From Litorilinea aerophila (GTDB lineage: Bacteria > Chloroflexota > Anaerolineae > Caldilineales > Caldilineaceae), in assembly GCF_006569185.2 (NCBI RefSeq), contig NZ_VIGC02000045.1, positions 1 to 36,724 of the forward strand: a DNA stretch of 36,724 nucleotides. Direction: 5' to 3'. The stretch's first letter is position 1. Each line of letters begins with the position of its first letter. Below are positions 17,612 through 25,190 of this stretch, in pieces. A program made the position numbers and the translations under genes. The notes below the pieces were generated by a model, which searched no databases, was not told the origin of the DNA, and was given only the letters and a program-made list of their open reading frames with translations.

Positions 17612-18736
17612 TCAGACCAGGCTTCGGTCCGCGTACAGGCGGCCAGGCCCCTGAACGGCCACCGGCCGTCGCTCCCGCAGGGATTGCTCCACGGCCAGGG
17701 CAGCCACCAGGCTCTGGACGCCATCGACGCCGCTGGCCAGCAGGGGGCCCTCCCCTCGCACCGCACGGTTGAAATGGGCCACGGCTTGGTGCCAGGCCGT
17801 CGGGACTGTGGGGACCGCCACTGGCGTCAACTGGCCATGGCGCGCCAGATAGAGTTCTCCTGGCCCTTCACCCGCCAGGCAATGGCGGGCGATCAGGCTA
17901 CCGGTGCTTCCATAGATCTCCACGCAGGTGGGTAGGTGGGGGACGAGGAAGGAATCGTGGAGCTGGACGAAGATGCCGTGACGGCGCAGATGGACGGTAG
18001 TCAGGACCTCTTCTGGTACCTTCTGCCCCAGGAGTTGCTGGGTGCTGATGGCCTGTACCTGATCAATTTCGTCCCGGAAGAGAAAGCGGAGCAGATCCAG
18101 GTCGTGGAGGGTGCGGTCCAGGATGACACCCCCGCCGTTGGGTTCCAGGCGCCAGCTCTGCAGGTCCGGCGGCAGGAGGCGGCTGTTCCGAATCCGCCCG
18201 CCCAGCGGATCGCCGATGGCTCCTTGGGCCAGCATCAGCCGTAGCCGATTCAAGGCCGGATCGGCCCGGTGTACATGGTTGATTCCCAACAACAGCCCCC
18301 GACTGGCGGCTGTGTGGGCCAGGGTTTCGGCTTCTGCCTGGGTCAGGGCCAGAGGCGTCTCGCACAGGACATGCTTGCCGGCGTTCAGGGCGGCCATGGC
18401 AGCCACGAAGTGGTGACGAGGGTGGGAGCTGATGTAGACGCAGGTCACCGCGGGGTGGTGGAGTAGATCTGCCAGGTTGACGAAGGCGTGGGGAATCTGG
18501 TGGGCCGCGGCGAAGGCCCGGGCCCGGGCTTCACTGTGGCTGAAAATCCCCACCACCCACGAGCTGAGGACCGGGTCTCCGCCTGCTGGCGAAGGCAGGG
18601 GGGGGTGCTCGCGGATGGCGGGCACCATCTGGCGGGCCGCCACCCGGCTGGCGCCCATCAGCGCCCAGCCCAGGGAAGCTTCCCCGCGCCGGGCCTGTAT
18701 CCAGGGTCGATGGAAGGGACTGCCTGTATGCTCCAC
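17612..18736 (-). CDS. Gfo/Idh/MocA-family NAD(P)-binding protein
   Basis: A 374-aa protein of the oxidoreductase family that acts on sugars, inositols and related compounds. The Rossmann start is LGWALMGASRVAARQM (residues 22-37) and the middle domain has GGGVILDRTLHDLDLLRFLF. The family's catalytic EKP motif reads E126-T127-P128 in CETPLAL, so the usual lysine is missing. A His is present in the RTLHDLDL segment. It may be a non-standard or inactive member. The start is uncertain: GTG 18736 is the longest choice, but about 20 residues before the Rossmann fold look non-native and no good ribosome site is seen. It sits downstream of parB in the same direction with a 99-nt gap. Confidence 0.8.
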   Translation of the reverse strand: MEHTGSPFHRPWIQARRGEASLGWALMGASRVAARQMVPAIREHPPLPSPAGGDPVLSSWVVGIFSHSEARARAFAAAHQIPHAFVNLADLLHHPAVTCVYISSHPRHHFVAAMAALNAGKHVLCETPLALTQAEAETLAHTAASRGLLLGINHVHRADPALNRLRLMLAQGAIGDPLGGRIRNSRLLPPDLQSWRLEPNGGGVILDRTLHDLDLLRFLFRDEIDQVQAISTQQLLGQKVPEEVLTTVHLRRHGIFVQLHDSFLVPHLPTCVEIYGSTGSLIARHCLAGEGPGELYLARHGQLTPVAVPTVPTAWHQAVAHFNRAVRGEGPLLASGVDGVQSLVAALAVEQSLRERRPVAVQGPGRLYADRSLV

Positions 18737-18835
18737 AGCAGTATGCGGTCCAGCTTTCGGTCGGCCAGGGGCCTGTCCCTGGTGGTGGGCTCAGGACGGC
18801 TCAGGGAGGGGCGTTCCGCCCGCCGGCGGTCGGGC

Positions 18836-19756
18836 TCACTCTTCGGCGCCGGCAATGACCCGGTAGAGGTGGTCCAGGTCTTCGTCGCTGTAGAAGTGTA
18901 CCACCAGCTTGCCGGTGCCATCGGGATTCCGGTTCAGGTGGACGCGGGTTCCCAGGGCCGCCCGGAAGCGGTTTTCCAGGTGGGCCAGCATTTCCCGCCA
19001 GGGATCTTCCGGGGTGTCCGGCGTTGGGTCTGGTTCGGCCCGGGTCAAGACTTGGCGCACCAGCTGTTCCGTCTGGCGCACGTTGAGCCCTCGGGAGACC
19101 ACCTGTTCCAGGGCCTGGAGCATGGTGGGCGGATCCGGCAGGGCCAGCAGGGCCCGGGCGTGGCCGGCGCTGATTTTTTCGTCGATAAGCGCCTGTTGGA
19201 CCGGTACAGGCAACTGCAGGAGGCGGACGCTGTTGGCGATGGCCGAGCGGCTCTTGCCCACCCGTTCGGCGATTTCGGCCTGGGTCAGGTGAAATTCTTC
19301 CATCAGCACCTGATAGGCGGTGGCTTCTTCCAGGGGGTTCAGATCGGCCCGCTGGACGTTCTCCACCAGGGCCCATTCCATGAGCTGTTGGGGCGTGGCC
19401 TCCCGCAGGATGGCGGGGACCTCTGCCAGTTGGGCCAGGCGGGCAGCCCGCCAGCGTCGTTCTCCGGCAATCAGCCAGTAGCGGTCGGGCTCGTCTGGCG
19501 CGCGGGTGACAATGAGGGGCTGGATGATGCCATGTTCCCGGATGGAGGCTGCCAGCTCCTGGAGGGCTCCTTCGTCAAAATGGCTGCGGGGCTGGCGGGG
19601 ATTGGGGCGGATGGCGTCCACCGCCACCATCTGGACGCTCTCGTGGCCGGGGAGCGCCTCCGCCGTCTCCAGGGGGGGCTGTGCCTGGGTGTTGACGATC
19701 AGGGCGCCCAGCCCTTTCCCCAGGCCTCGCTTTTTTGCCGTTCCACTCTTGTCCAT
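18836..19756 (-). CDS. parB: Chromosome partitioning protein ParB
   Basis: DNA-binding CTPase clamp that loads at parS sites and works with ParA in chromosome segregation. The 306-aa protein shows the KRGLGKGLGALI opening (residues 9-20), the ParB/Srx CTP-binding segment with RPNPRQPRSHFDEGALQELAASIREHG and GERRWRAARLA, VENVQRADLNPLEEATAY, and a helix-turn-helix (LTQAEIAERVGKSRSAIANSVRLLQLP). The C-terminus has the dimerisation region. ATG 19756 has a GAGGAGG site 10 nt upstream. It lies 87 nt after parA, probably in one transcript. No parS-like 16-mer was spotted in the window. Confidence 0.95.
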   Translation of the reverse strand: MDKSGTAKKRGLGKGLGALIVNTQAQPPLETAEALPGHESVQMVAVDAIRPNPRQPRSHFDEGALQELAASIREHGIIQPLIVTRAPDEPDRYWLIAGERRWRAARLAQLAEVPAILREATPQQLMEWALVENVQRADLNPLEEATAYQVLMEEFHLTQAEIAERVGKSRSAIANSVRLLQLPVPVQQALIDEKISAGHARALLALPDPPTMLQALEQVVSRGLNVRQTEQLVRQVLTRAEPDPTPDTPEDPWREMLAHLENRFRAALGTRVHLNRNPDGTGKLVVHFYSDEDLDHLYRVIAGAEE

Positions 19757-19843
19757 GTGGTGCTTTTCCTCCTCAGGGGCCGCCCTGGTTCAGGGGGAAT
19801 CTGCCAGCCGAGGCGGGAATGACCCGGCTGTGAACCGTGTCCC

Positions 19844-20647
19844 CTACGCCTCGTTGCCAACCAGGTTAGGGGACCGCTTTTCTTCACGGGCCATGAACTC
19901 TTCAGCCAGGGCCCGATAGGCCAGGGCGCCCGCGCTGTTCGGGGCATAGCTCAGGATGGTCTGACCGTAGCTGGGGGCCTCACTCAGGCGGACGTTACGG
20001 GGGATGATGGTGTTGAACACCTGGTCGGGGAAATACTGGCAGACTTCTTCGGCCACCTGTTGCCCCAGGTTGGTGCGGGCATCGTACATGGTGAGAAGAA
20101 CGCCTGCAATGGTCAGCCGGGCGTTGAGCACCTCCCGCACCTGCTGAATGGTCTGGAGCAGCAGGCTCAACCCTTCCAAAGCCAGGTATTCACACTGGAC
20201 GGGGATGATCACCCCGTGGGTGGCGGCAGTGAGGCCGTTGATGGTCAACAACCCCAGGCTGGGCGGTTCGTCGATGAGAATGTAGTCATAGCTCTCGTGC
20301 AGGGGCATCAGCGCCCGTTCCAGCAGCCGCTCCCGGGCCATGAGCCGGGCCATTTCCACCTCGGCGCCCGCCAGATCCGTCGTCGCCGGGATCAGGTCCA
20401 GGCCCACCCAGTCGGTCAGGGTCAGGGCTTCCTGGATGGGCACCCGGTCGATGAGCACGTTGTAGAGGCTGACGGAGAGGGAGCGGGGATCCACCCCCAG
20501 GCTGGTGGTGGCATTGCCCTGGGGATCGCCGTCCACCACCAGGACCCGTCGACCCGCGGCGGCCAGGTAGGCCCCCAGGTTGACGGTGGTGGTGGTTTTC
20601 GCCACGCCTCCCTTTTGATTGGCAATTGCGTAGATTTTGGCGGTCAT
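19844..20647 (-). CDS. parA: Chromosome partitioning ATPase ParA/Soj
   Basis: A 267-aa Walker-type ATPase that binds DNA non-specifically in its ATP form and moves ParB-parS complexes. The deviant Walker A KGGVAKTT is at residues 12-19, with the signature lysine at 12. Walker A' is VLVVDGDPQGNATTSLG, Walker B is YDYILIDEPPSLG, and the C-terminal VRLSEAPSYGQTILSYAPNSAGALAYRALAEE is typical of chromosomal Soj. There is no N-terminal HTH extension, which sets it apart from plasmid ParA of the P1 type. ATG 20647 is preceded by a GAGAG sequence. An inverted-repeat element fills part of the upstream gap. Confidence 0.95.
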   Translation of the reverse strand: MTAKIYAIANQKGGVAKTTTTVNLGAYLAAAGRRVLVVDGDPQGNATTSLGVDPRSLSVSLYNVLIDRVPIQEALTLTDWVGLDLIPATTDLAGAEVEMARLMARERLLERALMPLHESYDYILIDEPPSLGLLTINGLTAATHGVIIPVQCEYLALEGLSLLLQTIQQVREVLNARLTIAGVLLTMYDARTNLGQQVAEEVCQYFPDQVFNTIIPRNVRLSEAPSYGQTILSYAPNSAGALAYRALAEEFMAREEKRSPNLVGNEA

Positions 20648-20719
20648 GGCTCTCGACTTTAGCGTACCCCAATGGGATCAAGTATCCCTTTGGCTGGCAT
20701 TCATCCACCGCTATCCTTG

Positions 20720-20834
20720 CGGCGTAGATTGGCGCCACAGATTTCACGGATTACACAGATGGATTACACAGATACAGATAGGGTGATGAAAATCCGTGTC
20801 CATCTGTGGAAGCTGTGGATCCATCTTTACGCCG
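20720..20834. repeat. Imperfect inverted-repeat element (REP/MITE-like)
   Basis: The left arm, CCACAGATTTCACGGAT at 20735-20751, faces ATCCGTGTCCATCTGTGG at 20792-20809; they pair except for a small TT/GGA difference. Outer arms GGCGTAGATTGG near 20721 and CCATCTTTACGCC near 20821 extend the symmetry. Between them GATTACACAGAT occurs twice in tandem (20749-20774 region). The right end supplies the stop codon of the PfkB-family gene. Similar 'cacagattacacggat' elements recur in unrelated bacterial genomes; this is from memory, not a search. Confidence 0.75.
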
Positions 20835-21774
20835 GCGAGGAACCGATCTGGTAGGGCTCTTCAGTGACGGTGAAGGGGTGCTCGGCCATGTAGGCCAGGA
20901 CCTGTTCCCGTTCGGGAATGCCGGCCACCCCTTCCTTCTCGACCCCAAAGGAGGCCGTCACATTGGCAAAACGGGCTGCCTGGACTGGATCCCCCGTTTC
21001 CTGAAGGCGAATGATGAACGCGGCGGTGAAGATATCGCCGGCCCCGGTGGGATCCACCTCCCTGGCCGGCCGGGGCGGGATGTGGATGCGGCCGACGCTG
21101 CCGTCTTCCTTCCGCTGGTGGAGGATGCATCCCTCCCGGGCCTGGGTCAGAACGACGTACGGCACCTGTTGCACGAAAAGATCCAGCCGGCTCAAGTCAA
21201 ACTCGATATCTTCGACGGATAGGACCAGTACATCCAGGTACGGCAGAATCTCGGCGGCGTTCTCCCAGGGTTTGCTGAAGACTCGGCCCTGTGCATCCCA
21301 CCGGCGCATCCAGCCCTGGGGCACCGCGGCAACCAGGGTCTCTGGCGGGAAGATGGGCGCCATGTCCGGCCCGATTTCGTTGACCAGGGGGCCCAACAGG
21401 ACGGCCCGGGCCCGCCGCAGGGGCTGGGGAATGTCGTTGGCCGTCAGGGGCAAAGCCTGGCTGTAGCAGTACTGTACCCGTCCGTTGGCCGTGTAGACAT
21501 TGGCGAAGGTCGTCGTCTGGGGCGACGGCAGGACCCGCAGGTCGATCCCCGAAGGCAGTTCCGACAGGTCTGTATCCGCCGCGGCCCGGGTGATCACCGT
21601 GGGTCGGCGCCCCAGACGAAGTGCCGTGATGGCCGCAAAGCTGACGGTACCGCCAATTCGATAGTCACTGGCTGGATCGGCGCTCACCAGGTCACGGGTC
21701 ACATGGCCGATCAACAGAATATCTGCCTCTGGGTTCGCCTCAGCATTCGGTTTGGATTGTAGCATGTCTCCCAT
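20827..21774 (-). CDS. PfkB-family carbohydrate kinase
   Basis: A ribokinase-superfamily kinase of 315 aa; substrates of the family include sugars, nucleosides and inositols. The C-terminal signature VDPTGAGDIFTAAFIIRL places the catalytic base at D247 with the anion-hole GAG just before it. The N-terminal motif reads RIGGTVSFAAITALRLG, lacking the Asn usually seen in the sugar-binding GG-N motif, so the substrate is unclear. ATG 21774 and ATG 21765 are both possible; GAGG is 8 nt before the second. The last codons and the stop lie inside an inverted-repeat element, so the C-terminus may have been reset by its insertion. It is separate from the jag operon by a terminator. Confidence 0.85.
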   Translation of the reverse strand: MGDMLQSKPNAEANPEADILLIGHVTRDLVSADPASDYRIGGTVSFAAITALRLGRRPTVITRAAADTDLSELPSGIDLRVLPSPQTTTFANVYTANGRVQYCYSQALPLTANDIPQPLRRARAVLLGPLVNEIGPDMAPIFPPETLVAAVPQGWMRRWDAQGRVFSKPWENAAEILPYLDVLVLSVEDIEFDLSRLDLFVQQVPYVVLTQAREGCILHQRKEDGSVGRIHIPPRPAREVDPTGAGDIFTAAFIIRLQETGDPVQAARFANVTASFGVEKEGVAGIPEREQVLAYMAEHPFTVTEEPYQIGSSPA

Positions 21775-21849
21775 CCTCGGTCAAAGGGGGGTGAAATCTG
21801 GCGCCTTCCCCCACTTTCCTGCCATTCCCTGGCGGATGTGTTTCTCCAT

Positions 21850-21874
21850 AAAAAACCCGCCCACATTGGGCGGG
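21850..21874 (-). terminator. Terminator of the rpmH-jag operon
   Basis: On the minus strand CCCGCCC (21868-21874) and GGGCGGG (21856-21862) enclose a five-base loop, followed by six T residues at 21850-21855. It lies 38 nt after the jag stop. Confidence 0.93.
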
Positions 21875-21912
21875 GCATGTCATGGCTTTGGGACTGAACG
21901 GACTCCCAGGCG

Positions 21913-22746
21913 CTACTGACGTTTGGCGACGATGTTGACTTTGCGTCGCTCCCCTTCGCCAGAGCTCTGGGTGAAGACGGCCGGATGGTCGCGCAGGGCC
22001 AGGTGGACGATGCGCCGCTCGTTGGGCGGCATGGGCTCCAGGGCGATGGAGCGGCCGGTGTCGGCCACCTGTTCCGCCATGCGCAGGGCCAGCTGGGTCA
22101 GTTGGGTGATGCGGCGCTCCTTGTATTGCTCCACATCCACCGTGATGGCCTTCCATTCCTTGAGCCGCTGGTTCACCATCAGCCGGAGCAGATACTGGAT
22201 GCTGGCCAGGGTCTCGCCGCGGCGGCCGATCAGGGCACCCAAGTCCTGGCCCTGGATGTCCAGATAGAGGGAGGGCGGCCCCTGGCCGTCATCCGCGGGA
22301 CGCCAGCTGGCGACCACCCGGGCCTCAAAGCCCATCAGGGTGACCAGACGTTCCAGCATTTCCACTGCCATCCGCTCCAGCTCTGGATCTTCTACCCCGG
22401 AGGGCGCCGCCTCGGGTTCAGCCTCCTGGGTGGCCACCGGCAGTTCCTGGCTCGCTGCCGGCTCAGCGACCGCGGGCTCTGCCGGGCTTGGGGTGGGCGT
22501 GGGCTCCGGCTGGGCCGCTGTTTGGGGGGGCGTGGCGGGCTCGGCGGGCGACGGAGCAGGGCTGGATGTGGGGCGGGCCACGATACGAACCCGGGCCGGC
22601 TCACTGCCGATGCCGAAGATCCCCCGGCTGCCTTTGCTGAGCACCTCGATCTCGGCCTGATCGGCCGTCAGACCGAGGGCTCGCAGCCCTTCTGCGATGG
22701 CTTCGTCTACATTTTTGCCGGTGAATTCAACTCCCTGCTCTCCCAT
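21913..22746 (-). CDS. jag: Jag/KhpB (SpoIIIJ-associated) RNA-binding protein
   Basis: An RNA-binding protein linked in other bacteria to cell elongation, and almost always encoded beside yidC. Domain order in 277 aa: Jag_N (residues 1-58, EFTGKNVDEAIAEGLRALGL...GSRGIFGIGSEPARVRI), a long Pro/Ala/Glu-rich linker (about 60-118), a KH domain with LIGRRGETLASIQYLLRLMVN, and a C-terminal R3H domain (MPPNERRIVHLALRDHPAVFTQSSGEGERRKV, containing the R-x3-H motif). It follows yidC by 6 nt, so it is cotranscribed and probably translationally coupled. The linker is longer and more Pro-rich than in Firmicutes. Confidence 0.94.
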   Translation of the reverse strand: MGEQGVEFTGKNVDEAIAEGLRALGLTADQAEIEVLSKGSRGIFGIGSEPARVRIVARPTSSPAPSPAEPATPPQTAAQPEPTPTPSPAEPAVAEPAASQELPVATQEAEPEAAPSGVEDPELERMAVEMLERLVTLMGFEARVVASWRPADDGQGPPSLYLDIQGQDLGALIGRRGETLASIQYLLRLMVNQRLKEWKAITVDVEQYKERRITQLTQLALRMAEQVADTGRSIALEPMPPNERRIVHLALRDHPAVFTQSSGEGERRKVNIVAKRQ

Positions 22747-22752
22747 AGGATG

Positions 22753-23760
22753 CTACCTCCTTTTGGTGCGACGGCGTTTGGGCGTTCGGGCTTTGGTGCT
22801 GCCCTGGTCGGCCTTGGCGCCGTTGGCTGTGGCGGCGGTGGGCGCCAGTTGGGCTTCGCCGTCGGCGCTATTGGCGGATATGTGGGTGGACCCTTCGGCT
22901 CCGGCTGTGGCCGTGGCAGGCGCCGGCTTAAAGCGGTCGCTGGTGACGTACCACTGTTGCAGCATCTGCAGCAGGTTGCTGGTGACCCAGTACAGGGTCA
23001 GGCCTGCCGGCACCTGGAGGGTGAAGAAGCCAAACATGAAGGTCATCATCAGACCGATCTGCTTGGTCATGGCCGCGCCCTGCCCCTGGGCATCCGGCGT
23101 GCTGGGGGTCATCCACTGCTGCATGGCAAATTGGGAGATCATGAGCAGGGCGGGGAGGACCAGGTAAGCAGCCAGGAAGCCATAACGCCCCTGGTTGAAT
23201 GCCTCGGTAATCCAGCTCAACCCCTGGCTGTACTGGGGAAAGCCCAGATCCGGGATCCAGAACCAGCTGGCGTTGGACAGGTTGGGGCCCAGGGCCACCA
23301 GTGCAGAGTAGAGGCCAAAGAGGATGGGCATCTGCACCAGGAGCGGAAGACAGCCGCTCAAGGGATTTACCCCTGCCTCCTGGTACAGCTTCATCTGTTC
23401 CTGGGCCAGCTTCTCCCGATCCTTGCCGTATTTTTTCTGCAGTTCCTGGATCTTGGGCTGCAGTTCCTTTTGGGCCTGCATGCCCCGGATCTGGATCATG
23501 GTCAGGGGAAAGGTGACCACCTTGATGATGATGGTGAAGGCAATGATGGTGAAGCCCCAGTGGTAGGGAACGTTGGCCGCCTGCATCAACGTGTCCAGCC
23601 AGATGAGGGCCTTTCCCAGGGGCCAGACCACCAGGGTTTGCCACCAGCCCTGGGGCGGGGTTTCCATAATATCCACACCTGAATAGTCGACGCCACAGCC
23701 GCTCAACAAGAGCATGGCTCCAATGAGCGCCAACATCAGGATCCACTGTCTTCGTTTCAC
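22753..23760 (-). CDS. yidC: Membrane protein insertase YidC/Oxa1, lipoprotein type
   Basis: Inserts membrane proteins with or without the Sec translocon. From GTG 23760 the protein is 335 aa and begins MKRRQWILMLALIGAMLLLSGC, a lipoprotein signal with lipobox LLSGC (Cys 22), as in Gram-positive YidC/SpoIIIJ. The conserved core includes WGFTIIAFTIIIKVVTFPLTMIQIRGMQAQKELQPKIQELQKKYG, NPLSGCLPLLVQMPILFGLYSAL and three further helices. The tail is basic and Ala-rich, suited to ribosome contact. The GTG is preferred over ATG 23766 because AAGGAG lies 6 nt before the GTG but abuts the ATG. No large periplasmic P1 domain is present, unlike in Proteobacteria. Confidence 0.93.
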   Translation of the reverse strand: MKRRQWILMLALIGAMLLLSGCGVDYSGVDIMETPPQGWWQTLVVWPLGKALIWLDTLMQAANVPYHWGFTIIAFTIIIKVVTFPLTMIQIRGMQAQKELQPKIQELQKKYGKDREKLAQEQMKLYQEAGVNPLSGCLPLLVQMPILFGLYSALVALGPNLSNASWFWIPDLGFPQYSQGLSWITEAFNQGRYGFLAAYLVLPALLMISQFAMQQWMTPSTPDAQGQGAAMTKQIGLMMTFMFGFFTLQVPAGLTLYWVTSNLLQMLQQWYVTSDRFKPAPATATAGAEGSTHISANSADGEAQLAPTAATANGAKADQGSTKARTPKRRRTKRR

Positions 23761-23837
23761 ATCCATCTCCTTGCAACACGTGGTGACCAATGCCCCCGAC
23801 GGGTCCTCAACAAGCGTTCCGGCATGGGTTCACCGCC

Positions 23838-24047
23838 TCATGGCACTGGATCAAAGCCGCCCTTGTTCCAGGGGTGACAGCGCAGGATCCGTCGGATGCC
23901 CATCCAGCCGCCCCTACGCAGGCCATACTTTTGAATCGCTTCGTAGGTGTAGTGGGAGCAGGTGGGATAGTAGCGGCAGTGACTCCCCAACAACGGGGAA
24001 AGGAAGCGCTGATAAAAACGGATGAGCATCAAGATGATGCGCTGCAT
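23838..24047 (-). CDS. yidD: YidD, membrane protein insertion efficiency factor
   Basis: A 69-aa amphipathic protein thought to help YidC-dependent insertion. It shows the family hallmarks [31 protein letters not shown] and [15 protein letters not shown], with the three conserved cysteines. ATG 24047 is chosen because it starts the conserved helix; the open frame continues upstream inside rnpA and is not meaningful there. It overlaps the 3' end of rnpA by 19 nt, and yidC starts 77 nt further on. The compact order fits the widespread rpmH-rnpA-yidD-yidC-jag operon. Confidence 0.94.
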   Translation of the reverse strand: MQRIILMLIRFYQRFLSPLLGSHCRYYPTCSHYTYEAIQKYGLRRGGWMGIRRILRCHPWNKGGFDPVP

Positions 24048-24502
24048 GGAGTCTTGTCCTGAATCTTCGCGGCTTCCTGGGCCGTCTTCCCCTGATCCGC
24101 CCTGGCCGGAGTGCCAGCCCGGGGATCCTTCTCTCCTTCTGCCGTGCTCGTAACACCCGTGTCTGAATCTCGTAACAAATGCGCCCGCCGAAGTAGGCGG
24201 GCGCAGGCGGCATCCATCGCTTGATAGTCCGCACTGCGAATGGGATTTCTGGCAATAAAGACCACGTCCCACCCCGGTTTGACCGAATCCATTCGCAGAC
24301 GTACGGCTTCCCGTAAACGACGTTTGATCCGATTCCGCGCCACCGCGTTGCCAATGCGACTGCTCACCGAAAAGCCGAAGCGGCTATAGGGCAGATCATT
24401 GGGGAGGGCACACAACACCAATAAAGCGTCGCTGTAGGAGCGCCCACGGCGGCGAATCTCCTGGAAGCGCTTATTGTCTCGAACCCGATAACGCCGTTTC
24501 AC
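24029..24502 (-). CDS. rnpA: Ribonuclease P protein component
   Basis: Protein subunit of RNase P, which trims tRNA 5' leaders together with its catalytic RNA. The first 110 residues match the family: [51 protein letters not shown] (the RNR motif) and [10 protein letters not shown]. About 45 polar residues ([17 protein letters not shown]...) extend the C-terminus to 157 aa, beyond the usual 110-125, and include the region overlapping yidD. Start is ATG 24502, 21 nt after the rpmH stop. The RNA partner gene is not in this window. Confidence 0.93.
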   Translation of the reverse strand: MKRRYRVRDNKRFQEIRRRGRSYSDALLVLCALPNDLPYSRFGFSVSSRIGNAVARNRIKRRLREAVRLRMDSVKPGWDVVFIARNPIRSADYQAMDAACARLLRRAHLLRDSDTGVTSTAEGEKDPRAGTPARADQGKTAQEAAKIQDKTPCSASS

Positions 24503-24523
24503 GCCTGGAAGACGACCAATGGC

Positions 24524-24691
24524 CTAGTGGCGGAAGGGCTTGCGCTCGGTCAGCTTGACGGTCAGGCGGGCACGTCCCTTGAGGCGGCGGCGCTTGAGAA
24601 CATTGCGGCCGCCCGGCGTGCGCATGCGGATGCGGAAGCCGTGGGTCTTCAGTCGCTTGCGTACTTTGGGCTGCCAGGTGCGCTTCGGCAT
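24524..24691 (-). CDS. rpmH: Large-subunit ribosomal protein bL34
   Basis: A 55-aa highly basic protein of the 50S subunit. It has the family pattern [47 protein letters not shown] 24691 has AAGGAG six nt upstream; the open frame upstream of it is leader, not protein. It is ten or so residues longer than the usual 44-47, through the C-terminal [10 protein letters not shown]. First gene of the operon running to jag. Confidence 0.97.
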   Translation of the reverse strand: MPKRTWQPKVRKRLKTHGFRIRMRTPGGRNVLKRRRLKGRARLTVKLTERKPFRH

Positions 24692-24778
24692 GGTTGACTC
24701 CTTGATCTCCCAATTCGATGATCCGGTCGATATCCTGTCTGCGATAGTCCGTATCAGTACCCATGTGAGGTACCCACG

Positions 24779-24800
24779 GATATCCCATCGATATCCCAAT
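24779..24800. repeat. 11-bp tandem duplication in the rpmH leader
   Basis: GATATCCCATC (24779-24789) is followed by GATATCCCAAT (24790-24800); 9 of 11 bases agree. It lies in an AT-richer part of the leader. Confidence 0.6.
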
Positions 24801-24936
24801 TCCCAATAAAATTTCCTCGAATGTGGCGCCCGGACGATGGCCGATCAACGACACGTCCACTGGCACGTCACCAGACCGGGCCAGCAGGCAGGGGATATCT
24901 GGCCGGCTAGCTGGGTGGCGCCATCATCAAAGGAAC

Positions 24937-24966
24937 ATTATACGTGCACGGTTTCCCCACTGTCAA
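24937..24966 (-). promoter_or_regulatory. Near-consensus promoter of the rpmH operon
   Basis: On the minus strand a perfect TTGACA (24961-24966) and a perfect TATAAT (24937-24942) are separated by 18 bp. Expected start near 24930, giving a leader of about 240 nt before rpmH. The rest of the 24692-25190 gap contains no gene, no DnaA box and no dnaA remnant that I can see. Confidence 0.85.
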
Positions 24967-25190
24967 ATTGGGGGGCTTTTCCCAGGCCGCGGAATTCGCG
25001 GATGCTCCAGGCCGCTCCCAGCGACGACTCGCCCCATGCAACCGACATCCGAACCGACACCGGAACTTGTGCCTTCGCCGCGTCGTTTGTTCTTTTCTGT
25101 TGGGAGCCATAAATCTGTTGGGGCGTAAACCCCCAGCCCGATCCAAACCAGGTCTTGCAATGCTTGGCAACGTAGGAGAGAAATGGTACC

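Noticed and set aside
24692-25190. oriC with DnaA boxes
   Set aside because: No TTATCCACA-like words were found in the gap; only a promoter, a leader and a short duplication.
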